From contig JAAONU010000001.1 of the NCBI GenBank assembly GCA_012932295.1, positions 30,783,449 through 30,847,448 of the forward strand: DNA of 64,000 nt, in the 5' to 3' direction. The stretch comes from Cyclina sinensis (taxonomy: Eukaryota > Mollusca > Bivalvia > Venerida > Veneridae). Numbering within the stretch: the first letter of the stretch is position 1; the number at the start of each line of letters is the position of its first letter. The notes under the pieces were generated by a model. That model ran no database searches, had not been told where the DNA came from, and worked only from the letters and a program-made list of their open reading frames with translations. The position numbers were made by a program, and so were the translations under genes. Of this stretch, positions 48,601 to 58,789 are shown one piece after another.

Positions 48601-51600
48601 ACCTTTGACCTAATGACCTCAAAATCGATAGGGGTCATCTACTGGTGATGGCCTACCAGCATACCAAGTTTGGTGAACCTAGGTCAATACGTTCTCTAGT
48701 TATTGATCGGAAATGAAGTGTCTACCGACGGACCGACCGACCTACCCACCGACCGACGGACATTTGCAAAACTATATGCCCCCTCATCTTCGATGGGGGG
48801 CATAATAAAAGCAAATAGCAATTTTCAATACCTGAACAATGCAAACCCTATATTTTTTTTAAGAAGATGGAATTTTAAAACATTTAATTTGTGAAATTAA
48901 CAGCATGGTAATAAGGTACTTCAGACATTTTCTGAGTCTGGTTTCCTAAGAACCAAACTGATATCATAGTGAAAGGGGAAGGAACTCCAAACAAATACAT
49001 TATATTTTTTCAGATCATATTTCAAGCTTAAACACATAAGCAAACATTACAGATATTACCTTTTAGCTGGAAGTTTTAACTGTGACATATATTGCAAGCA
49101 AAAGTTGATCACTTTTTGTAATGTCTCCTCTCCCATCTTTTTGAGCAAATTCTAAATATGAAGTAAGATAATTATATAAATCAGTACACCAAAAGCACTT
49201 ATTCTTTAAATTACATTCTTCATAATGCAAACCCTAAATTTTCTTTCTCTAATGCTACATGAATCATAACTGTTAATACTTGTAAACCTACCACTTTAAA
49301 GTACTCAGGTTATAACAGTGAATACTTAAACAAGCATCTTTTTAATAAACATGGTGAAATCTCAAGTGTAAAATCCAAAATATCAGTAGTCCGATACTAA
49401 ATTGTTGGTCCCTACATAACAATTTCCTCATTAATTTCAGTCAGTAATCCTAAGTTGGTAATTACTGTTAACTGCTTCCAATGTCTCGTTTTTTTCCACA
49501 CCTTTCAGCATCTTCTCAGCAGGGTTGAATAAAAAACAGTTAAACTGGCCATGCCACAATTAAACTGAAAATTTGACTAACTAGTAACACGTGTGTAAGT
49601 GCTCCAAACAAGTTGCCTATAGATTTAATTTTGGTATTGTTAATAAGAACTACTGCTCTCTTGTAAATTTCAATTTGACTCAGTTGCTTTTTTTCGAAAA
49701 GTAAAACATGGTAATCAGAAATATTCATTTTCATACAGAACATTGCCAAGCAATCTGAGAAATAATAAGTGATCATTATGTCAATAAATATTAATGTTCT
49801 AGTAACAGTCAAATGCGCACCATAAATGCATTACATGTATATTTTTTTTCATAAGTGCCTAGTGCTATTTCCTTTGATCAAATGTCTCCATGTATGATAT
49901 ATATTATGAAATTTTTTTAGAATGTTTATGTTGCATTTAAGTTTTATTCATAGTTATTACATGAATGCAGTTGGTTTAATTTAAAAAGAATAGCATTGTT
50001 AAGTTTCGCCTGACTGCGATCTACACAGGACATCATTTTTAAGACAGGACCAGAACTCATTTCAAATCCGAACTATTAGCAATCCAAATTTTTTTTTCGA
50101 TACCAGTAACTTCGAACTAGCGGTGTTCTACTGTGTGTGTGTATATATATACAGCATAGTAATAGTTGTGCTCATTAATTAAGCTTTAACTGGAACATGA
50201 AAACACATACCTGAAGCATAGTTACAAAGCATTTTTTAAAATGCTATCTTATTTAAATAATATATTCCACATAAGCCTGTTATTACAATGTTTCCTACAT
50301 TTATTCTCAAATTAATAACACACTATGTGTAAGAACCAACCTGCTGGCCAATCTGCACCCCGTCCTTGTATGCGACCAGACCATTCTCAGCAAATACATA
50401 GTCAAACCTCTCCACCACTGAAAAGAAAAAAACAGAATAACTTAACAAACCACTTTATCAGCTTAAGTGAGTAAGTCTTCCTTTATCTGCATTAAGATTC
50501 TACACTGAAACAACTTGCTGAAAGGCAGATTTACATTTTTTTTTTTTAGGGGGGGGGGGGGAGGGGGGAAATTACATAATTACATTAATTTAGTAATTCA
50601 AGCATTCATAAACTGAGGAAAATGAAGTCTTGTCCATCTTTTGTGCACATAGAAACAGGAGATTATTTCTCACATGTCACCTTAGAGAGGTGGGAGGGTG
50701 AACCCTTTACAAGTGAGCTAAAAACTACATAACAGTTCTTTCTACATGCAGTTTATTACATACCATTATCATAACAAATCTAATCTATCAATCTCAAATA
50801 TTTTCTTATTTTATCAATTCATATAATACTGTTATTATGTATGTAATATTATCATGGACTTAATTTGTTGTATATGTGTATCACTATGCCTTGGGCCAAT
50901 TAACTATTTTAACATTTCCTGAAGGCAAACTTTTAAGCAGTATATAAAACAAATATTAAAATCAAATATTTCTGTCTTATGTCACAGTTCATAAGTACAA
51001 AAAATATTTATACTTTACCATCTTCTTCACCCATTTGTTCCTTTATTTTAACCAGATCTGAGCCCCCTACCAGTGCCACCTTCACTTTGTTCCGTAGTTT
51101 CTGCAAGAACTCTTCCATGTCTGGCTCCACCCTCTGTAAAACATGATGAGGAGTGAAATTTTCAGTGCTTGGTGGACTGAGTTACTTCAGGTAACAGACC
51201 TGGGATTATCAAACTTTTTTCATGCTTCACTAATTTCAACAATGGAAGTGTTTCACTTGTTAGCATAAGAAATAAAACAAGGGCAATCAGTGATAACATG
51301 TGTTGCCTGATGACAGCCAATTAAACAGTTGTATTGAGAGGCGACTGGAGAGTTTGTTGGCCAAAACGCCTTTTTTAATTCAAGGGCCATAACTCAGCCA
51401 AAAATCATTCAACCTAAAAACCTAATAGATATGAGCAAGTACTTGAGGTACCGATCAATCCTGTAAATTTCATTCAAATTGCATTAGTAGTAGAAGAGAA
51501 GTAGTCTGGACAAACCTAAAAAAAATCATTAAAGGGCAATAACTCTGACAAAAATCATTGAACTGGAAAATGCTGATAATATGCACAACAAGACTTGGTA

Positions 51601-54600
51601 CTGATCATTCCTGTAAAGTTTGGATGAAATTGCACCAGTAGTTTTTGAGGAGTAGTCCGGACAAGTTTTGGAATAGACGTACAGAATAAACATGTTTAGT
51701 CTAAACATGGAACATAGTGTTAGCACAGAGCATGTTCTCAGAGTTAAATATCAAAAGGTCAAAGGTTACAAACTTTAACACTACCTGAGCTCTAGCTGGT
51801 ATTGAAACCAAGGACCTGTAGGAAAAGTCTTAACCTCTGACCTATAAGGCACATTTCCTCTCAGCATAATGGATTATCCATAACAACTTACCTTTCTATG
51901 AGGAGTTAAAGTAGTATCAACATCAAAAATTACTACCATATTTCTTAATTCCATAACTTTCCATTTAAAGACATGAACAACACATACAAATGTACAACTA
52001 TACCCAATTTTAATCACCATGATAATGACCTATATTTATTCCCTTTTAGTGGATATTCAAAACCAGCTGAAGACACAATCCTGGTCGCTACCTATAATCT
52101 GTAGATGATAACAAATGCATCACAACTATCTGCAGTCTAGAGAAGGTACAAAAAGGTCAAAATGCAGTCACATTAAATAGAAAGTATATCCCAGTATTTT
52201 CTTTCTAGATCATCTGGTTTAAGCAGCTACCCATACTAAAAGATGTTTTTGCTAGATATTTCTCAGTTGACTCTTTAAAACAGATTTTACTACTTCTTCA
52301 AAAAAAGCAATTTTTACTTACATAAATAAACAATATCTTATAACCTCTGTTCACCATTCACAGCTTTGTAGGAACATTTGTATGAGAACAATTATTGCTA
52401 AGAGTTATCATATGTGTACCATTTTTATTTTTTGAAAAGGGATGTTGCGAGAGAAACTCTGTTAAAGTGGGCAGGGATAGCAATCCTATAACAAAACCAA
52501 CAAAACTGAGATTTTTTCAAATAGCAAGCTCCTGTTGATTCTTACCCTTGAACAGTATAACCTTCTTCTTGGAGTCTATTATTTGGAAAAAAACTACATG
52601 TTTTAATATGGTATATACATTGTAGAATATTAAAAAATTAAATCCCACCCATTTTTTTAATTATAATAATAATTTATGACACACCAGTAACTGGATTATG
52701 ACATTACATTCTTTTAATATATTACGGTGTTTGATTAAACAGAGGTGTAGGAGATCATAACGCTGTTCTTATTTATTTATAAATAATGTGTCAAAGAGCC
52801 ATAAAACTTATTTAGTCCATTTTTCAAAGCTGATACAGTTGGGGTGACCTCAGGCAGCAATTTGTTCCAGAGTCGTATTGCCCATGGAAAGAATGAGTTC
52901 ATGTGATGTTGTGCTTTTTACTGCGGGATGAGGAATTTGTTGCTTCTTGTTTGTGAGATGATCACGATTGACACTGATGTGTTGTTGTTTTTTTTGTATA
53001 GCATGACCAAGCTGACTTGGTTTCACCTTTGCTAGAGTGTTGACCATTTTAATTTCTTTATAATGCTTGCTATGCTGCATGTGTAGTGGTAGTCATTTAG
53101 AACATCCCTAGTGGCTGACCTTTGGATCATTTTTATTCCGTGATTGAAGCTCAGATAAAGGTGTAATGACACCAAATCAATAAACGCACTTCCAACAGCC
53201 TTGCTGTTGGGCTAGCTCTTTAGCGACATAGTTAGATTGTCTGGAACTTTTGCTAAGTTAAGCAACGTTATCTGTGGTTAGTACCTGGATGGGTGTCCAA
53301 AGCTGACATCATCAAAGCCAGATTTCTATAATGGTGGCAGTGGTAATACCTTGGTTAGTGCCTGTGTGCACTGAAAGTGCAAGGATTAAGTCTGGTTGCA
53401 CGGTTGTAGCAGAAACAGGTTCTGCAGGAAGTTACACAAAAGATGCCTGGCTCCTGAAGGTTAAAGAGGGGAGGAGTTTAGTTGACACCAAATTGATAAA
53501 GGCACTTCCAACAGCCTCACTGCTGGGCTAGCTCTTTAGCAACATGGTTAGCATGTCTGGAACACTTGCTAAGTTAGGGAACATTATCTATGGTTAGTAC
53601 TTGGATGGGTGTCCAAAGCCGGTGTCAGTGCTCCAGCTAGGATCTAAAAAGGGCAGGGTGCTGGTAAGTGAAAAAGGGCAAAAAGGAGTCGTGAAGTGGC
53701 TGGTCGGGCATGGGGTGGGGGCGTAAGTAAGAAATGTTCCTGACTCTCTCTCATATTCTAAAAATTATCTGCTAATTATAAGACATTCTCATAATATTCA
53801 TATTTACAAATGTATTTGTTTTTACAGACATCAAATATGTGGAGTGATTTTTATTTCAACTTACTGTTAAAAATTAATATATATATGTGGCAACAAAATT
53901 CAGTATCTTTTTGGTGAAAAGTCTGTGATGTAATTCCAGTTAAACCAGATTTTTTTTAACAAAATTACAATGTTAAACTGTACATTATTTTGATTCATTA
54001 CAACTGTGGCTTTCAAAAGTAACAACGACAGAAATAAAGTATTACAGAAAATTACATGAAAAACAGGTACTTATTATCAAATCATGACCACTTATCTTAA
54101 TAAATCAAGTGGATGTTGTAAGTATTTAAAAGTCCCGAAGACACTGTTTTTTTATAAATACTAAAATACGACGGGGTCGCGGAAATATTTGACAAACGGA
54201 ATTTATCCGAGATTCTTACTCACTGCTTCGTGTTTAATGAACTAAATGTTTGCTGGAATTTCTATTTGTTCAACTTGTTTTTAATCTACCTGGCTTTTTC
54301 TTGTAAATTAATCCGAGAATTAAAAAAGTACCAAAACGTATTTTTGCCTTTTCATACACTGTTTAAAAGGTTAGAATAACATTGGTAAAGAATTGCCTTT
54401 TCCTTTACAATTAAGCATTCAATAAGTTTGTTAAGACAAAGTTTGTTTGACTTTAAAAATTTGTAGAATCTATCGTACACAACAGCTTTCTACTTTGTGT
54501 ACAATCCCCAATTGATTTATTGACCCAATTCAACACCTGTTGATGGCTAAATGTGTTAATTGTGTATCAAGTGTCAACACACAGGATTAAATCAATGAAA

Positions 54601-57028
54601 CTATCAAAATGCACTCTGATTGGTCAATGCTTTGAAGGTAGTACATATTTATCGCCGTTTCTGAGTATAGGCTCCGCCCATAACCGGAGCAAAGCAAGTT
54701 ATTGATGTCGGCAGATGAAACATTTTCGGCGAAGTTTATATCGCTTTGATGCTTCATAAAGGCGAAGTCAGGGAGTTTTGGGCGACGATTTCTCCCATTT
54801 CGCCCCCTCGTGAGAACCCTGTAATACCACGGTTAAAATCGGCGCCGAACGGCACCGAACGTCGGTAGAAATCAAATAATTAACACCTCATAATTGTAAC
54901 CGATGTCCCATCTTTATTTGTGGCTACTTTTCCCCAGGTGTCAGTGCAATATACAAACAAGACAGGTTGTAAACAAGTGTGGTAATGTAACTTTCCTACA
55001 CTTGTGTTATTTTGATGTGACTGGTTTCCTATCGATTTTTTTTGTTGTTGATGCTTGCATAACGCCCAGACGATAATCATTTTCTTCACGCGGCAGTAAT
55101 GGGAATTCCCCAATACACGAAAACTTTGACAATTTTTTTTACTGTTTTTAGGGCATGGCGTTAGAAAATTGGGCAGAAAATAAGGGGAGGGCGCGGCGCC
55201 CTTCCAAAAAGGCCTAGCTGGAGCACTGCGATGTCAATGGCCAGGTAACTATAAAGGGTATGAAAAAATTATTCGCGGCACCATATAATCAAATGAATAA
55301 TAAATAAAATAAGAAAATTTATATACAGTCCAACTTTACTTAAGCAGCTAGCCAAGGGAAATGGTAATTTTGGCTGCTTAAGCATGGTGACCGCCAAATA
55401 AGGGGGTAATTAATGTTGGCTTGCTTTCTTTAGTACTACTAGGCATGTGGTTACTTTGAACACAATTATAACACTTAATCAATTGTTGTTTACAAATGTA
55501 TCTTTATTATTTTGTTAATGTGATAATTGAAGTTCAAAATATAATACACATGTTATCTTACAATCATTTAAAGTCTTTTACTTATTATCACTATCATTAC
55601 TAACTTCCTTATCACTACATGAGCGGTCTCAGTATTTTGGTAAATTAAAAACAAGTTGAACAAATAGAAATTCCAGCAAACATTTAGTTCATTAAACACG
55701 AAGCAGTGAGTAAGAATCTCGGATAAATTCCGTTTGTCAAATATTTCCGCGACCCCGTCGTATTTTAGTATTTATAAAAAAACAGTGTCTTCGGGACTTT
55801 TAAATACTTACAACATCCACTTGATTTATTAAGATAAGTGGTCATGATTATCACTACATGAGCGGTCTCAGTATTTTGTCCTAGTAAGTAAAATCAATTG
55901 TTTCTTGAGTGCTATCTGAAGTAATGGCATATTTAAAAATTTCTTTATTCTAAGTTTACAGTAACAAAACATTCTTAAATGATTAAGATTAATATTGTTT
56001 TGATTTTTAAGGCCAATCGCCTTTCCCTTCATGTAATCGGGATAATTCATACAAGGTGTTCTCCTCTCTAAAGAAAAGGCATAGTTATACTTCAGCTTCC
56101 TTTTCTTTTACTCCCATAGCATATTTAAGTTAAAAAGCGTGTTTCTTAGGTGCTTATATTTATTTTAATTTCTACTTACCGCTGAAATCAATACCTTTTG
56201 TAATTATAAAACAAACTTCTCAACACCTAATGAGATCAAAGACCATTTACTTTGAGAGTCTTTTGTTACTGTTTGTAACTAAAATTGAAATACATGCATA
56301 ACAAGTAGTCGCCAAATTTACACACTGATTCACTTGTACATCAAAGCACTGTGTATAGTCACGTGTTTGCCTTCCAGGGTTTATTCTTTGGCTTGTCAAA
56401 ATATATTCACACCTTACGCAGATGATACGAGACTGCTGAATCTGGTTGATTTTTGCCAAATTGAATGCAATTAGTGTGGCCGCTGGCCACAGACGTAAAG
56501 TGACCATTGAATTAAATGTAACTAGGAAGGATTTTTGACAGGAACGTCATGAAACAACTGTTGACACAAGGTGACCATAAGGGCAGGTTAGATTGTAAAA
56601 TACATTTATGTTCATAAGCAAAGTTATTATCATAATGATTTTAATAAAATTTTTAGAAGCCCTCTTTTGCTGTTCGCTGTATACTCTGTAGGAAGCTGTA
56701 CATTTGATTCCTGGCTCCCGTAGGTTAAAGAGGGAAGAAGTGAAGTGGACATCGGATATCCCTAGTAAATGGCTGGACAGATGTCCGTTTGCCATTCAAA
56801 CACCAGGCTACTATATTGTGAACGTTGAGATATTTCAAGTTACTAATCTGTGGGTCATTCCCACTAGAGATGATGCAATTTGACATTTCCTTTTTTTCTG
56901 CGCATAAGAAAGAAATAAACATAAATTAATTGAGTATAAACATTAAAAGCCCATAGGCTTACCTTTCGAGGAGCCGTCAAAGTTCCATCAACATCAAAAA
57001 TTGCCACTGTTTGCGTGTCACGTTGCAT
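45627..57028 (-). CDS. PMM2: Phosphomannomutase (PMM2-like), seven coding exons
   Basis: This HAD-family enzyme converts mannose-6-phosphate to mannose-1-phosphate in the cytosol, feeding GDP-mannose and dolichol-linked glycosylation. Exons in reading order: 57028-56963, 51133-51019, 50417-50341, 49151-49060, 47450-47351, 46892-46701, 45737-45627. They total 753 nt, 250 residues (human PMM2 246), with all junctions GT/AG and in phase. The catalytic loop IFDVDGTLT places Asp12 and Asp14 as in the human enzyme. Substrate-side residues are kept in [10 protein letters not shown] and [26 protein letters not shown] and FFGDKT give the cap and Mg-binding motifs. The last exon reads [13 protein letters not shown]. 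Vertebrates have PMM1 and PMM2, and this single gene could be co-orthologous to both. Introns: 45738-46700 and 46893-47350 hold nothing recognised; 49152-50340 has only MITE-like fragments near 50000-50130. Confidence 0.95.
47679..48803. mobile_element. Tandem-array element with ATGCCCCCC ends, PMM intron
   Basis: The inverted ends ATGCCCCCC and GGGGGGCAT enclose about eight units of 130-147 bp. Each has GCGTTCTCTAGTTATTG, GGAAACCGTTTTTAGGATG-like, CTTGACCTTTGACCTAATG and CAAGTTTGGTGAACCTAGG blocks. A CCGACCGACC-rich segment precedes the tail, like the CCGTCCGTCC segment of the element at 16071. No protein is encoded. Confidence 0.75.
50540..50570 (+). repeat. Poly-T then poly-G tract
   Basis: About ten T, an A, then a run of about 14 G, A and six more G in a PMM intron. 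On the G strand this could form a quadruplex. The length is prone to sequencing error. Confidence 0.6.
51355..51670. repeat. Two tandem units of an interspersed repeat
   Basis: Two units of about 160 bp share GGGC(C/A)ATAACTC, GACAAAAATCATT-like, CTTG then GGTAC(C/T)GATCA, CCTGTAAA and GTAGTC(T/C)GGACAA blocks. The repeat lies between PMM exon 2 and the alternative first exon. It has the 'GGGCCATAACTC' style common to the other tandem-array families here. Confidence 0.6.
51892..51954 (-). CDS. Alternative or duplicated first exon of PMM
   Basis: The 21-codon exon starts with ATG (51954-51952), encodes a short leader then [15 protein letters not shown], and ends at a perfect donor (AAG|GTAAGT). 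Its phase is the same as the 56963-57028 exon, so it can splice to the exon at 51133. Eleven of 16 residues around the catalytic loop match the other first exon, and the DNA for IFDVD is identical. The loop reads DVDTT instead of DVDGT, and both catalytic Asp remain. Use of this exon would give a 249-residue protein. It could be an alternative promoter exon or a decaying duplicate. Confidence 0.7.
52765..53165 (-). pseudogene. LINE reverse-transcriptase C-terminal remnant
   Basis: On the reverse strand the words [26 protein letters not shown] and [18 protein letters not shown], then ALKNGLNKF, follow the C-terminal region of non-LTR retrotransposon ORF2 proteins (the FFP..I.LWN.LP motif). The words fall in different frames, so the copy is frameshifted and dead. 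Only the last about 120 residues are left. The clade cannot be decided. Confidence 0.65.
53185..53480 (+). mobile_element. SINE with 5S-rRNA-like head, copy 1
   Basis: Residues 53255-53295 match the internal control region of eukaryotic 5S rRNA: AAGTTAAGCAACG, an 8-nt spacer of the correct length, then GGTTAGTACCTGGATGGGTG (one mismatch). A TAGCGACATAGTTAG block before it resembles a tRNA A-box. The body and tail (CCTGGCTCCTGAAGGTTAAA) are unrelated to 5S. This is a 5S-derived or mixed-head SINE. It is not a 5S gene, since the rest of the rRNA is missing. Confidence 0.65.
53626..55228. mobile_element. hAT-like element inserted in SINE copy 2
   Basis: Inverted ends CAGTGCTCCAGCTAGG (53626) and CCTAGCTGGAGCACTG (to 55228) match exactly. 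The flanks CGGTGT and CGATGT look like a 6-bp target duplication with one change. The body is CpG-rich towards the right and contains a further CAGGG-type end (CCCTG near 54820). It also holds the source copy of the 0.2-kb segment duplicated at 55640. No transposase. Confidence 0.75.
54080..54290 (+). repeat. Left member of a near-perfect inverted pair
   Basis: This 211-bp stretch is repeated in reverse complement at about 55639-55849 with a single difference near one end. It has no flanking direct repeat of its own and sits inside the hAT-like element, so it is probably the source. Confidence 0.85.
55640..55848 (-). repeat. Right member of the inverted pair, flanked by 30-bp direct repeats
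   Basis: A 209-bp reverse-complement copy of 54080-54290. Immediately outside it lie identical 30-bp sequences (55610-55639 and 55849-55878, starting TATCACTACATGAGCGGTCT), which look like a duplicated target site. The near identity implies a recent event. Confidence 0.85.
56684..56741 (+). mobile_element. SINE 3' tail fragment
   Basis: CTGTAGGAAGCTGTACATTT then CCTGGCTCCCGTAGGTTAAA and GAGGGAAGAAGT follow the tail of the 5S-like SINE copy 1 (53423-53476). It may be the displaced tail of copy 2. Confidence 0.5.
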
Positions 57029-57669
57029 TTTGTAAACAATGTTCTGTATCACATAAAACGCTTGTAGGACGAATAGACAGGGATATTAAATTATGTTTAC
57101 ACCGTTTTATTTATCTTTTACTTCCGGGTAAATCAGCCAGTTTGATAACTGTTTGAGTATGAAATACATCGAGTGATTTTAATTGCTTATCATTGGTATG
57201 TGATTATTTGTTTACAAGGGTTGATATTTGCAGTACTGAATCTGTGCTACTAGTTCTGAAAGTAATAATATTGTGTCAGGTTCCTGAGCCTGAGGTGGAC
57301 CCTTCCCTTTTCAGACTTGTGGGAACAAGGTGCCACTGAGCTGCTGAGTTAGTGTTTATACCACTTCGTTTCAGTTAGTAAATTTCATATTGATAATATA
57401 ATTAATAACATTTTAGATGCAAATGGCAACAGTCTGCAAACACAATTGGAAAGATGGAAGAAGTGGAGGACTTTTATTCCTACATTTTAACAGGGATTAT
57501 AATGTGAAAACTATTGCTAATAACTTAAATAAGATTACATAGGACATGGGAAAAAATAAAAAAACTGCAAAGATCTATTGCAGATATTCAAAATAATAAC
57601 ATTTCTGATTATTTGGACCTTTTTGTGTTTTATTTATTTGTTCTTTTAAGTTTAAGGACATAGCACATA
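57029..57669. other. PMM upstream region
   Basis: Contains the presumed PMM promoter on the reverse strand. TTACTTCCGGGTAA near 57117-57130 contains a CTTCCGG word, which resembles an ETS-family site and lies about 90 bp before the start codon. I could not identify a TATA box or initiator with confidence. Confidence 0.35.
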
Positions 57670-58789
57670 CAGTACACGCAGCGCGGAGTTTGACATTGTT
57701 AACATTGTCGCAAGGGCCGGTTTCGTCTCCGGGTGGCCAGTCGCGGTGGACTGAACACCCGAAATTTCGGGTGTCTGCTAAAATGACCACCGCGACAACC
57801 GCCGAGGGGTATGATCACTGCCTGTCGCGGTGACAGAACGCCGCGCGTCCCCGCCATGTTCTGACTTGGAGATTACTGCATTTAAACATACTCTGCGTAC
57901 AGTACATGTACGTGGTTTTCTTTTTACTCATTCTTATTTTACTAACATGTATTTTGTGGCTAACTTCAGTTTGTCAAATTAAAACCAAATTTCAAGTACA
58001 TATGCGGTGTAGGTTTATTGTGTACTTTAGTTTTTGGAATTTTTGAAAAACGCTTGTTACTAGATAGCAAAATCGATCAATGATTTTTGCCAAGCGCCTA
58101 GATGATACAGATGTCGAAAGAAGTTAAACACGTGTTGACCTAAAAACACAGACAATTCATTTTCTGAAAATATGATCAGCTGTTTCCGGAAGCAACTGCT
58201 TTGAATGGTCATTCTTTGCGTAAACAAAAAGGAGAGTTCGTAAATGCATCATAATTAGAGTGGATTTGTTCGAATTTTGAAAGTTTAAATTAGATCTGTT
58301 AACTTTTCGCAGTTTGATGATCGCTAGTAATTTATTTGTGTGTAATTTATTTGCTAGTGGATTAACGCAAGAGCGGCACTGATTGAAGACTTGAAAATAT
58401 ATTAATTGCAGCAATTAAAGTTAACAAGATGGCATGTAGGTGTGTAAATCTATTCATAATCGGCTGTGTTACCCTCAGTCATACACCGGATGGGTTATTA
58501 AAAAGAAAAAGAAACAACTTCAACTGGTAATAATTATGTTTTTTTTTGTAACTCTGAAAAAAAAATAGGGGAAAGTAAAATTGTGTTGCGACTTGGTTTT
58601 TCCGGACACCGCAACCCCCCGCGACCTGACACCGCGACATGGCGCAGTAATGATCACCGCGGACGGCCGTGCTGACCACCGCGTTTTATACGAATGAACA
58701 CTCGACGCGGTGGTCATTTTGGTCTTCAAAGCGGACAGTCAAATCGCGGGGACGGGTGTTCGTTGACAAAGTCCGCGCTGCGTGTACTG
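57670..58789. mobile_element. GC-rich TIR transposon between PMM and SH2D4
   Basis: The ends CAGTACACGCAGCGCGGA (57670) and its inverse (to 58789) match over about 28 bp with two differences. TA lies on each side (57668-57669 and 58790-58791). Seven CACCGCG/CGCGGTG motifs lie in the outer 0.2 kb of both ends and none in the AT-rich middle. There is no transposase. The TA flanks fit a Tc1/mariner-like or related family, but the assignment is uncertain. Confidence 0.8.

Larger units (their letters stand above)
53476..55260 (+). mobile_element. 5S-like SINE, copy 2, split by a hAT insertion
   Basis: The same head (53571-53611 aligns to the 5S control region with more changes) runs to 53625, is broken by the element 53626-55228, and resumes with CAATGGCCAGGTAACTATAAAG, which aligns to copy 1 after its head. 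It starts a few bases before or at the tail of copy 1, so the two copies are head-to-tail. Its 3' tail may be the fragment at 56684-56741. Confidence 0.55.
55261..56962. other. Remainder of PMM intron 1, MITE fragments
   Basis: Apart from the inverted copy (55640) and the SINE tail (56684), there is a short inverted pair of TTAAGCAGC/GCTGCTTAAG at about 55335-55385 with GGTGACCGCC, probably a MITE remnant. I see no exon. Confidence 0.45.

Noticed and set aside
49975..50135. Possible MITE in a PMM intron (TCCGAACTATTAGC and TTCGAACTAGCGG words)
   Set aside because: Looks familiar as a bivalve repeat, but no inverted ends or target duplication could be read.
53255..53295. A genuine 5S rRNA gene
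   Set aside because: Only the internal control blocks match; the 5' and 3' parts that form the closing helix are absent.
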